Shown here one piece after another: positions 1 through 12,800 of a stretch of DNA of 64,000 bases. Below the pieces are notes generated by a model. The model worked only from the letters and a program-made list of their open reading frames with translations. It made no database searches and had not been told where the DNA came from. A program made the position numbers and the translations under genes. Origin of the DNA: Marisa cornuarietis (taxonomy: Eukaryota; Mollusca; Gastropoda; Architaenioglossa; Ampullariidae); NCBI GenBank assembly GCA_004794655.1, contig SMMW01000555.1, positions 310,001 through 374,000 on the forward strand, read 5' to 3'. Each line of letters begins with the position of its first letter. Within the stretch, counting starts at the first letter, position 1.

Positions 1-430
1 CCTGACAGCATCTCGTCTCCCGGGATGCTTTCATACTGAGTTTCGACCAGTCTCCAAGGCTGATGTAAAAGCAATCATTCTCAAAGCCAAGCCAACAAAT
101 TTCCAGTTTGACCCAATGCCTACAAGCCTTCCTCTAAGGTGTTTTACTTCCTGCCATTAAAAATATTGCTAAATTCTGTTTGTCAACGGGTGTTTTCCCA
201 TCTTCATTTTAAACTGTCCTGATGAGGTCCCTGCCTAAGAAGTGCTCGCTTGGCGTCAATGTGTTAACTACCGTCCAGTTTCAGACTTACCTTTTCTCTT
301 TAAGATTCTTGAGAAAGTGGTTTTGACACAGTTCTAGGCTTACAGGAACATCACCTCATCCCTAAAGCTCAGTTACTGAAGCAACTCTCATCTTCTGTAA
401 ACCAAGATCAGTTGTACGCATTGTGTGTTG
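1..430 (+). mobile_element. LINE fragment (CR1/L2-like), reverse-transcriptase N-terminal part
   Basis: Conceptual translation across several frame breaks gives pieces typical of the start of a LINE reverse transcriptase: FRPVSKADVKAII, then NYRPVSDLPFLFKILEKVV (the block before the palm domain) near 268-330. The fragment is degenerate and enters from the left edge. Its text resembles the better preserved LINE beginning near 24408, so both may belong to one family. The clade is inferred from motif style only. Confidence 0.65.
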
Positions 431-2133
431 GTGTGTCATAAGGCTTTATGTGTGCAAAAGGTATTTTAAAACATGTTTACTGCGCATGTGTTGGTTTGTA
501 TTGGAAAGAGAATATGTGGATGATAATTTTAATATTTATTTTGCAGTAGCATTTTCTTATGCAATGAGGTAAAGCTTTATGTATTGGTACACGTGGACAG
601 GCTTTTAGATAGTCTACCACGCACAATCGCGACAGCGAGGAACTGGTCGCAAAGTCGTGGCAAGCGGTCGAAGACGGACAGACTTTTCGTTCACAACCCT
701 GTATTTTTTTTTTAACGTCTTGTATCATACAGGCGTAATGTCAGTATAAGCACGCTCAGGCAAACATGGTACTAAGTTGTAAGATTTTATTAGCATAACT
801 CAAATGGTATTATGATTTGTTTATGTGATCGTTTATATGTGGTTCTTTTGTTATCTCATTCTCTTAATAATGATGGTCTGTGGCCTTTTCAATAAAGAAT
901 CAATCGGGAAAACGGCTGGCTTATGTAACCAAGTAAGGGAAATAGCTCGCAGATGATATCAACCTTCCAAGATTCATACAGCTACTAACACACAGCGTAC
1001 CTCCCACGCGGATAGACAGGCAACAGTGGCAGCGCAGCCAGTCCTCGGTTCTCCACACCATCGATCCAGCTCCCTTGATGTCCGCCGCAGCCTCGTCGCT
1101 GGCCTTTGCCATGGCAACTGTGCTTACGTCAGTTAATAGATTATTCCGCTCTCTGATGGTTCCTGGGATAAAGCAAGACAAATTTTCAAACGCTCGACTC
1201 TTCTGCATCGTACTGGCATTATCCACTGGATAGTCTAAGGAATTTGCCTCAAAGACAGCTTAACCAAGTGCCGGTAAGATTTTCTCAAATTTGTTAGAAG
1301 TGTGGTTTTTCTACAGCATGTAGAAGCATATTTTGACTGAGACCTAAGAGACCAAAGTGAACACCTAATTCATTCACTGTTTCGTGTAATATTTGTAAAA
1401 TTCATGTAACATTTAACTGTAGGTCAAATCCACTTAATTGTATCCAACTTGCTGCTGATAAGCTGTTTTTGTGATTTGATATCGATCAGCGTCCATAAAT
1501 GAGTGGCCCAACGTCACGAAACAATTTGTTTTTTCAAAGCAAAGCCACAATAATCAAACGCCTGGCTACCAAACGTTATCAGGGCGGCTATGGGTTGGAA
1601 CAGAGGGGTGATTGTCGGATTATACTGAGAGAGGGTGGGGTGCTCGCTCTATGATCTCTAGAAAAATCTAGGAGATTTTATTAAACTGTGAAAGTCGTAT
1701 TTTCATTCGGTCGTGTTTGAAGAGGTCACTTGAGGACGCATAACCGAGTGACTAGAGAGTTTATTGCCGAGCTGACGCTGCTCGTTTCCATTTAGAGATA
1801 AAACAGAAACAAATCCTTTACCGATACAAAGAAGAAACCTGGATTGTGGATAATCATCTGTTACGCCGTAGTTAATAAACAGGCCTGTTTACGATCTGCC
1901 GCTGCTGTCAGTGTAGAAAACGAAAGAGAGGGGTGGCATGGCCCCGTTTCCTTGGTATAAGCACCAGACAAGCAGCGGAGTTCTGTACTTTCTGGACAGT
2001 ACGCTGTTGTTTACTGGGAACATTCATTACAACGAACGAATAAAAAACTATGACAGTATGCTGTTGTTAGAGTATATGTCATTATCCTTTTTGTTATAGT
2101 TGACTTAAACATTCGTGTTGTGTTGGCCAGAAT
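431..2133. other. Non-coding region upstream of PHM
   Basis: No convincing gene. Short ORFs here show no recognisable domain and no splice-consistent continuation. The stretch just before 2134 presumably holds the PHM promoter and 5' UTR. I see only a weak TATA-like string near 1956 and no decisive regulatory motif. Confidence 0.4.
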
Positions 2134-5100
2134 ATGCCTGGGATATTTGGCGTGGTTATGTTGCTGTTGGGCTCTCCAGTTACGGTTGCTAACCCTCTAC
2201 AGGAATCATCTCAAGGCAACATGAAATCTCTTCGTCTGGTGATGCCAGCAGTTAGCCCTCAGGAGGTATTTTTTTTCTTTTTGTATCTACTGTCGCAAAA
2301 TAACGAACTTGTTATTATATAAAACTGTATACGCAATAGGAGAACTGAAGTTTGGGGTGATTCAATTTAAAGCTGATTGCATCAATTCGTTGAGACAGTT
2401 GTTAACTCATAAGAAGTTAAAAATACCGATATTTTGTAGAATTTGTTTCAAACATTACTGTACTATAACCCCTTTCTTACTTTAAAGTTCCTTCTGTTTA
2501 TACAATCTTTCCTTTGTTTATTATAGAAACCGAGGCTAGAATCGGTATCATTCGTGGCCTAAAGTTACGTGCTCACCAATGGCACAACACAGCAGTGAAA
2601 TATCAAAATGGATATCAGTGAAATAGCCTTTTGCAAACCATATAATAGTGTTTTCCAGGTCTGATATATAAAATTGAGGATAATAAAAGGAGGCGTGAAC
2701 AAACTTGAATTACTTGAGGTACGTATAGTGTACTAAAAACAGCATTAATAATAATAATTCTGATGTAAGCTTTTATAGCGGTGTCCCAACCAAAGCCAGG
2801 CTCTCGAGGCATTACAAACAAAAAACACAAGACAGACAAAACTCCCGTGGCTCTCTCTGTGAAGTTAATTGGAATGTCAGGTCGTTCATCTGTCGGATGA
2901 CATTCATAGACCAAAATGTCGATGAGACAGATCGATAAAAAAAGTCATGTGACTAGAGCAGAACAGATCAATAATCAGAAACGTCGATCAAATCGTTAGG
3001 AGAAAAATCCACATAATCACAAAGCAGACATTGCAGTAAAATGTTGAAGCACATGACTGTTTGGAACTGAGGGAAACTTTATCGCAGGGACGACTTGTAC
3101 AAATGAGGAAAATGTGACGGCGATGAGAGAGTTGATATCAGAAGAGGGGAAACAAAAGGCCACAGACAAGTAAACAGTCCAGCATAATGCCGAGGACGTC
3201 ATCAAAAGGTGCAGATCGGTACAACAGGCACTACAAGCACAGCAAATTCAAGCAGAAAAAACAAACATGAGGAGAACTGGTTCCATCAAGCCTGTTAGAC
3301 GAAGCGACGCCACTCCTATTGCTTAATCAATGGGAACGATAAAAGTGATCACGACTAACCTGGGCTTTATACGTTACTTTCTTCATCAAGTGCCGCTAGG
3401 GCTCCCGAACGCACATATCGACAAACCGTTCTCCTGGGTTTCGTCACACTGTTTGCCATCAATGTGGTTCGGAGTGAGTCTTCACTGCGCCCCATTGCTG
3501 CCCTGTTTTATGATGTCGGTGCCTCTGTGCCACTGCAGACGATCGTGGCTGTGACAGTGGCACGTGGACAACTGCAGTCGTCTACGCAGATTATACTGGT
3601 CCAAATTGGTTTGTGGATTGTGTGTTGTCTGACCCTGACATATGATGTCATTCTCAGACGTTTAGCAACGACAACTCTGTTGAACAGAGCTGACAGGCCT
3701 GTGAACTGGTGGTCGTGTTGTTGTGTCATCAGGGGCCGTCTTGACCGACAGCATTGTTTAGTGCTGCATGCGTCAGAAATCACTGCAACGTGCAGGGAAA
3801 TACACATTGGCTCACCAAAACCGCCTGGACACTTTTCTGTCAAACACGGCGTGTTGGAACCGAGGTCCATGACATTAGAGGGAGTCCAAAGTAGAAAGGA
3901 AAAAGACAAAACATTGAAAAGTTATGAAAGCCGTGGAAACAGTAAAGTTGGCAAAACAAAACTTGAAGAATGTTCGGCATGTATTGGCTTTCTTCGTGAC
4001 CATTCCTCAAGTCATATGCAAGAAACTTAAAGACACGTGCTTTACACCTAGGAATTGGGAAAACAAAGCAATTCATACTTGACAATTTTTGATCTTCTGG
4101 TATTGATAAAATGATGGAACCGTCAAATCACGCATTACAAGCAACGTTGAAACATCTGCTCCAATTAACCGCTAAACGCTCCACCTTTTAGAAATCAAAA
4201 TCTCACACAAGTTTAATTAAAGTCAAGACTGAAAATGATCATGCGTCGGCAGTCAGGGAGCCTTTACGTAATTAGAAAGGCTTTGGTATTGTTGTCCATT
4301 TGCAAATACATTTTACATCAGGTGGCAACTTTTTGGTAGTTGCTGATGAATACAGTAATTTTCCTGAAAACCGAAAAATGGTTTTCACATGAAGTCTCAC
4401 AATCGGGTAAAATGTACAGACCTTTGAACCGAAGTTCGCTATTCTCTCTCTCATCCTTTGCTGACAGTAGCACATTCCGATTCACTTTCTTACAAGAAAT
4501 GGCGGCATCTCTCACTGTCGTGTACGTGTTCGTACCTCGATAGCCAACAGATATAAATCGCTTTGTTTCACGATTTCTTTTTGGATGTAAAATTTATTAT
4601 AATTTTAAAAATAAAAATATACAGTTATAATACATTATTTTATTCATTGTTCTTATTTGGATATTCAAAGCTCATTTTTATTTTTTCAGCCCGACTTGTA
4701 TCTCTGTCACAGTATGAACGTCAGTAATCAAGACATCTACATCAGTAAGTAAAAATAATCTTACTTGAGCTCATATTTCCAAATTGTTTCTCGACACTTG
4801 ATCGTACTCCAATAGCAGCTGCTGTCAATGAATGGAAATATACATGGCAGTAATTGTTCAGATGTTCGCTGCTGAGTTTAAACACGTATAGGACAGCACC
4901 ACACGTAAACTATTACTCCAGTTAACCCAACATTCGTGGCTGCCGCTATTATTCATTCTTGTTATTGTGATTCCTTGTTAAGTACCAATGACAAAACGTG
5001 TTATAACTCAGTCAAGAACAGAATGAAAGAATACGCTGACTCCTGCAGTTAATAATAACAGTTTCTTTAGTGCTAAAGGGCTTTATTCTTCTGCAGTCTA

Positions 5101-8100
5101 TTGTTCTAAAGGTTATTTAGCTAACTCGACGACTTTTTCTGGGGTCCTTTAAAGAATAAAGAGGTTAGAGTGATAGAAGTCCTCACGTATATGCCTGTTT
5201 GGTATTTTTTTCAACCTGTCTGGTTTACTGGTCAGTATGATGCAGCTTTTTTTCTAATTACTGTGTAAATCTCACTGCAAGATACTATTTTCCAAAATCT
5301 AGGTGAATGCTAATTTTTTTTCTCGAGATACACACCTACGGACATGACCCTGCACAGAGGTCAACAATACAGACGTCAGGCTTGTGCATGGATACGTTTA
5401 CATTGTCAAGGCTTCAGCTAAAGGGAGAACCGAGATCACTAAAATCTACTAACTTCACTTCTTCCTCTTTGATAGCCTTACCTAATGTCTTACTGTACTC
5501 ACATAAACACACTGATCATCGAAAGGAGTTTGCATTCGTCTATTAATTTCAATCGATCGAACTTTTCCGATGTTGAGAATTTAAAAACAGCACGCTTTTT
5601 GAACCCAACATCTGAGCACTCTTTCATTTTGATATGCACCGGGTGGGAACTGTCAGTATATGTATGTTTAAGGTCAAGAATGATGAAGAGATACAATGCG
5701 ACTATACAAAACTGGTTTTACCCAGATGTTTATTGTACCTAAAATCACGGACCTTCATAGATGAAGGTCCGTGCCTAAAATATTACAGTGGAGGCACAAC
5801 GTATCAGCTCGCCGTCGCACAATTGATAAGGGGATAAGGGGAGGGTGTAAAATAGTAATAATCTCCCTTTTACCGAAAACACACAGCATACATAATGCAT
5901 TAACGTTGGGTGTAAACACATCTTAACCATGGACAACAGAGGATTGCAGCAAGAATAGAGTTACTGCAAGACGTATTTCCGAAACAAGAGAACCTCTTGA
6001 AGTTTGGAACAGGCTGAATGGTTTGAGCTGAGAGTGACATGGTTTGGGTCCAGCATAAGAGAAGGATTGCTTACTCAACCTTACCTTTTGATGCGAGTTA
6101 GTCAGTTAGTGAACAAACCAGTATCTCTATTGCGTGAACATCTAGGTACAGTCTGATGGTCCTGATATAGCAAATAGCTAGCTGCGTAAATAGCTGAATG
6201 ACAAATATGACATGGTGGTCCAGGGACTTATTATTCGAGATGATGTAGCCCAAGATTTGAAGAGGATGATAAGGGATGATAAGGTTCACAATTTATTGGG
6301 TATGGGGGTACAGGAGATGATAGAACGACGGGAACGAAACAGCAAAGCTTCAGACTTGTCTTCATTTCAGTTATAACCGTGAGACACCATTACAGCCTTC
6401 CGATGCAGTTATCAATTGTGGAACGAGACATACAGCTGTCTTCCATAAGCAAATGAGTGGATCGAAACGGCATAACAGTTAATAAGAGAATAGAGCGAAA
6501 GGGGTGGAATTCTCCCGTATTCTGAGACATAGAATCTTCTACTGAGCTCTACCAAAGCATTAGGGAAAAATGCATCTCAGTAGGCCTTTGATCGCTGTAG
6601 AATAGCTGTAAGAAGAAACGCGAGTTCTACGTGGGTATTCTACAGATATTTATAACCTGCCTTTACACCAGCAAAGGACTTTTAGATGGATTTGGTTTTC
6701 ATGATGTGCGCCTTGGTGTCCGGCTAGTCGGATGTCCAGCCACATGGTTGACTGACTTAGTTCGGGAAGTGAGCAAAAAACGCTGCGATGGCTGTTAGCG
6801 TTCTTGTAAACTGTTTCTATACTTTGTATTTTCTTGTCTAGTGTTTCCCTGCCTGTTCTACTCAACTGTATTACACTTGCAGCTTCCGCTGCAAGATTCA
6901 ATAGGTATAGTAGTCTAACAACACAAAGCATGAGGAGAAGAAAATAGTCTCTATGGTTCATTAAAAACAGTGCAAGCTACAGTACTTTTTGTCTGATAAA
7001 TTGGAACCTATTTTTTTCAGGAGAGTTCATCCCGATTGCGGACAAAGACACTGCACACCATATACTTCTGTATGGATGCAATGAACCTGGAAGCCTAGAA
7101 TCTGTGTGGTATGTTTTACTTACGATCGTTCTTTTTGCACGTGTGCGAATTCTTGCGAATATGTTTGCACGTATGGTAGGTTTATTAGTTAAATACTTAG
7201 GCACCATCTTCGACAGGCGACTTGGCTGGGATGTCAACAATCAAACTGTCGTGAAGAAGGCTCAACAGCGCCTCTTCCTCTTCTCCGGAAGCTGAAGTCT
7301 TTCTCTGTCTCCCACCAATTTCTTCAGATCTTTTATAGATCGCACATAGAGAGCGTGCTGTCCTTCTCGTTTATCTGTTTCTACAACTGTTTATTGGTGA
7401 AGGACAAGAGCAGCCTACATCGTGTGGTATCCACCTGCTCCAATGTCATTGGGACAGCTCAGAGTGCTCTTCAGACTCTGTATTACAGGCAGACACTTCT
7501 GAAAATGTCTGCAATCCTTCTTGATGACAGGCATGTCCTGTCGAGAGAATTTGTCCAGCTCCCATCGAGCCGCCGATTTTGTATACCTGCATGCAGGACC
7601 AATAGACTGCAGCTGTCGTTAGTTGTTTCGGCCGTGCGACTTTGGAATGGTGCTGTGCGAATGAATGAAACATGAATGTGGAAGTCTGTTTTGTGCATAC
7701 AAACGTGTAAGAATTTTTTTATCGAGCTGCCACTGAATTGCCCTTCGGGACGAATAAAGTATTATCTTATCTTAAAAATTAGTGTATTGTTGTCAAAAGT
7801 GTTCTATTAACATTCGTAATTATACTTTAATCCATGTATGCGTTCTTTCTGACTGTGTACGTCTTTTTGCATACAGAGACAGGGATACAAACTGGAAGAC
7901 ACACGTAGAGTGTGGTTTTCGTCTGGCTCGATGTCTAGCTGACCGGTCATTCCGTGTGGTGATAAATGACTCGTTTAAGAAAGTATTATGTATAACTTGT
8001 TACCACGATAAATCCCTTCCCCAACTTTTAAGTACTAACATTCGTATCTAGTTTGAGAGAGTACGATTTGTACCGGTAAGAGGAGGCTTGAAAACAAAGC

Positions 8101-9734
8101 TCGTCACCTATCTGTAAGGCACGCTAGATAGACCCTCCAGTAAAAGTGCCTCTGCTAGTCTTAAACACGAGTGACACTTTTGAAGAAGTTTTTAAAAGGG
8201 AAGGTTATCTTTTTCTACGTCGTCTTTACAAACGTCTGGCCAGTTCGACAATCAGACTTGAAGAATAGGAGTACACTGTTTTCCAAGATACCAGGGTGTG
8301 CTGAGCTCCAGTTAGTTTTTGTTTCATCAGCATGTGCCAGTCGCATAACATTCGGCAGCTGAACAAACGGACATTCTCACCACACAGACGTGAATATTAG
8401 CACTGGCTACTTGCTTAACTCAGTGGCTTCTTATTAGATGGCAAGAGGAGCGAGAATGCCAAAGACATCAAGACAAAATGTAACACCGAGGTCATCGCTT
8501 GCATCGGTTATGGGAGATACTAGCATCCCATCATTCGTGGTTATATTTCTTACTTCTGGTATAGATATCTCAGCATGCATTTGAAGCTGCCACTTACTAC
8601 GAGAGGTCCCTTGAAGATGATTTTAAATAACCTTTCATCACTGCGGGATGCACGAAAGGGAATCCACTACAACCTGTAGGTGTGATAAATTATTTATATC
8701 ATTAACATACAAATTTCTTCTTTTCAGGAACTGTGGAGAAATGGTTGCTCAACATACGCAGTCATACCAGCTGGCTCCTGTTTGTGCAAGCGATTCGAAA
8801 ATTCTGTATGCATGGGCAATGGATGCTCCCATGCTTAAATTACCAGATGGTAAACTTGCCACACATTATTTAGATATAGAAGACAGTGACTTTGGTCTTT
8901 CCGAGAACATTTGTTCTGGTTAATTAAAATGTTTTTGGTTAAAGTTTTATTCTTTTATTATCTATAGTATAAATAGTAATAATAATCCTGATCATCCATA
9001 CTCTATTCAAACACCTGAAGTATCCACATGCCCATGCACGACTGTTAATTGCTGACTTCTCATCGGGTTTCAATCCAATCAAATATCCTAGCTAGAAAAC
9101 TCCTTGACAAGTTTTCCCTTGACCATCAGCTAGTATCATGGATTATTCACTTTTTTTGGTTGACAGGCAGCAACGATTATTTGTAAATAGCACTTTTTCT
9201 TATTCCCTCACAATCAGGACTGGCTCACTCCAAGGCTATGTTTTATCCCCGCTTTTATTTATCATATATACCAACAGCTATCGCAGTAACCATGATGGGC
9301 AATATCTTGTCAAATTTTCGAATGACTTTGCACTGCTTTCTCTTCTTAGTGGGACAGTGGATACCCATGGTGTAGCTTTCACTGAATTTATCGCCTGGTG
9401 CGATGACAATTTCTCAAATAATAATAATAATAATAAAGACAACTCGCTTCATTATACAGCAGGCGAATGCGCCTTTAAAAATAGATTCCGGTAACACAAA
9501 AGAAAACGTAAGTACACATCTGTTCTCAGAAAGAATTACACACGGTAAGGTAAAGTCTCACTCTGGGCGGTGAAAATTAGCTGTCCTGGCTTCAGATCTT
9601 GTCTCAAACACGCTGTTCTTTTTCTGCATGTGGTACCTGTTTACAGAACCCTTGACGTAGATTTAGTTTCTGGCTTGTCGTAAAACACCAATACCACTCC
9701 CCCTGTCTCCCAGTCTCATGCTCACTTTGTACTC

Positions 9735-9806
<72 letters not shown>

Positions 9807-12800
9807 ACCGGCTATACGCACAAAGCACAATCTAGTGAACCCTGACAATACGATAATAGGCTGGCACGCAGGTAGAGAGTAAAATCTCAACAAATGAAAA
9901 GCATTTCAACTTTGAAAAGCCATCTAAGAAGAAATGTTCTCCAACACGAAGAAAACATTTTTCAGAACACCCACTCTGGATTTTCTTCATCATTAGGTCA
10001 AGATGTGAATCATGCGATTTTAGAAGATTGATACTGAGGAGTGATGGTCCTGGAGTGTATCACATTATTTTCTCCAGGTAGATGTTAAACACCAGTGGGG
10101 ACAAGAGTCAACCCTGGCGAACACCCACCGTCGGAGGAAAGAGTTTACTTCTTTGGCTGCTGAAGAGTATTGAGCTCCTGGAGCCGTCTACAGAGCCTTG
10201 ATGGTGCATACAAGACTTTCTGCCACATTAAATGTCAACAGTACATTCCATAGTCCCTCGTGCTATACTTTGTTGAAAGTTTTTATGAAGTCGATAAAGT
10301 TATGGTTGAGATCTTTACTGTGCTGCGGTTGCTTGTCGATGAGGACTCGGCTGTTGAAGATTTGTTCAACAGTGCTCCTGCCAGCCCGGAATTCAGCCTA
10401 TTCCTCTGCTAGCAGCTTTGCAATCACTTTGAGCATAACCTTACTTGGGTGAATGATCAGGCTTATCGTTCAATGGTTCTGGAACTGCCTCACGTTTCCC
10501 TTCTTCGGCAGGGGTATGAACACTGACTGCGTCCACTCTTGTGGCCACTGCATAATTGTCCAGATCTTCTGAAGCAGAGTGGTAACAGCCTTTACTATTT
10601 CTTCCCCGCCACCTTTGATCAAATCCACTGGAGCATTGTCCACCCCGGGCGACTTTCCTCCCTTCATGCTCCGCACTGCCCTCTCGACCTCTTCCGTAGG
10701 ACTTGCAGGTCTTCTGTGTCTGCATTTGTTTTCAGGTTTTCCTGGAGGATGTTCGGGTCTATTCTTCAACCCGGTGCTCTTGTTTAGACTCCTTGCCACC
10801 TAAAAACAGTTTGTCGCCCTCGAGTAGTGTCTGCGTCTCTCCGAACCTGGCTCATTGTACTTCTGTCAGATCATCCCATCTGTACCACCTGCGCTCTCGA
10901 ACGACCTCAAACTCGTTGCCACACTGGTGAAGCATACGGACGTTCCACGTGCCAGTCGTTGTCCCCTTACATAAATTGAGCGTTGTGTTGATGGGATGGG
11001 TTTTCTTGGCGGCGGCAGCTCCTCTGATGGTCTCGACAATTAAAATAACATCGGTCGCAGCCCAGTCTACAAACGACCGCGCACCTCTTGGGACTCTCCA
11101 AAGAAGGGATAAGGAAAAGTATGTTACTGGAGCCGTCGTTCCCACCTCGGAGCCTGCCGTGGCCGAGACTTATAGAGACCAGGAAAGTGGCTGATTGCTA
11201 CCAGACCACAGCCAAAGCCCCAGTTGTATTCGCTTTGCTCATCAGATTACTCAACTTGTATTGTTCATGATAAATCACAAATCATTCTGACGAACAGAAG
11301 CTTTCATTCATTGAAATGAGGTGAATCCGTCTGTCCACAAGGTTTATATTATGTAATTATGTACATTAATTAATCAGTTTAATCCCTTTTTATTGTCATT
11401 TAACATTGTGTACAGTTTTCCATGTCATAGTTATTTGGATTTTTTATTTTGTACAAGTACACTGAAATGAATTGTATATTTTCCTTTCCTGATTTTATTG
11501 ATATTGTTACTTTTGCAGATGTTGCTTTTCACGTGGGACAGAATACAAACATTAAAAATCTTGTCGTGCAGGTTCATTACAAGAATGTGACTATTTTCAA
11601 AACCACAGGTGAGCAGATTTACATTTACAGATTTAAAATAAGCGTTCTGTTATTTAACCTTCTGCCACCGCTGCTTTAATTTTGATCTCGAACTGTTGAA
11701 AGGAGACCGATTGTATCTGATAAATCGCTTTGATAGAGTACAACACACTACGTTGGCCACTATTTATGTATTTATGTCTTTTGAACTCATCCGCCTAAAA
11801 TAATTCAAGCTTCAAATGTTAGATTAACTCTTTTTAGAGTAGCTCGTCCAAAAGTATTTATTTAATCCACTTTACAGACAGTCAAATACTTAATCCACTT
11901 TACAGACAGTCATATAGGCAGCCAGAAATATCTTTTCATTAGCGAAAAATCACAAATCGTATCAAAACACGCACATGCAGTCAATACAAGCAAAATACAA
12001 TCACATACTGACATTAGTTTAGCAGACAACCCTCTCAGAAGGTTAAAAAATATATATATCTCAGGGTGTAAGCAAGTGACTGACATCAGTCAGCAACTAT
12101 GGCCAGTAATCAGACGATACTCATTCAGCTGTGACTGTCACCGTTCCCAGGGTACCTGCCCGGGAGCGAAAATAATGTTACTGACCATGACATCTGCAGA
12201 AACCTGTATGCTCACGATTCTCGACTCTCCTTTTCACACCTTTTTTCACTCTCACTTCTCGTGTTGTCCTAGGTTGTATTTGCTACACCATGATTTAGGT
12301 TTTATAATTTATAATTATAATGTTTAATAACTTTCTTCGGCAAATCGTTCTACATCTAAAGTGCAAAGATGTCATTAAGGATCTAACATCTGACTTTTCG
12401 TTTTACAGATACCAAAGACGAGTCAGGAGTGGAAATTGTCACAACGACGAAGCCGTAAGTAAAACCCATATTCTTATTATTACTGATCATCATATGTCTG
12501 AAGTTAAGATCTAGGCGCGCATAATTCGCCAGTTACACGAAAAGCAATATACGAAGAAATATATGAAAAGACACTAAAGCATGAGTTAATGAAAATGGCG
12601 ATGAAAGAAGTGTGTCTTTAGTGATGGTTTGAAGGCTGAGACAGACTGAGAATACATGATGTAAAAGTGAATTCCAAAGCTGAATCAGAGAGAATAGATA
12701 ATCTATAGATTATCCATTCTCTCTGGCTGAGTTACAGTGAACGAGCGATAATCATGCGAGTGGCTTTTGAATTTGATCTTTGATATCAGAGTAGGAGTGG

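Noticed and set aside
3464..4030. 188-codon plus-strand ORF in PHM intron 1, with a 133-codon antisense ORF across it
   Set aside because: No domain, no recognisable homology, low-complexity-free but random-looking composition, and no splice link to neighbours.
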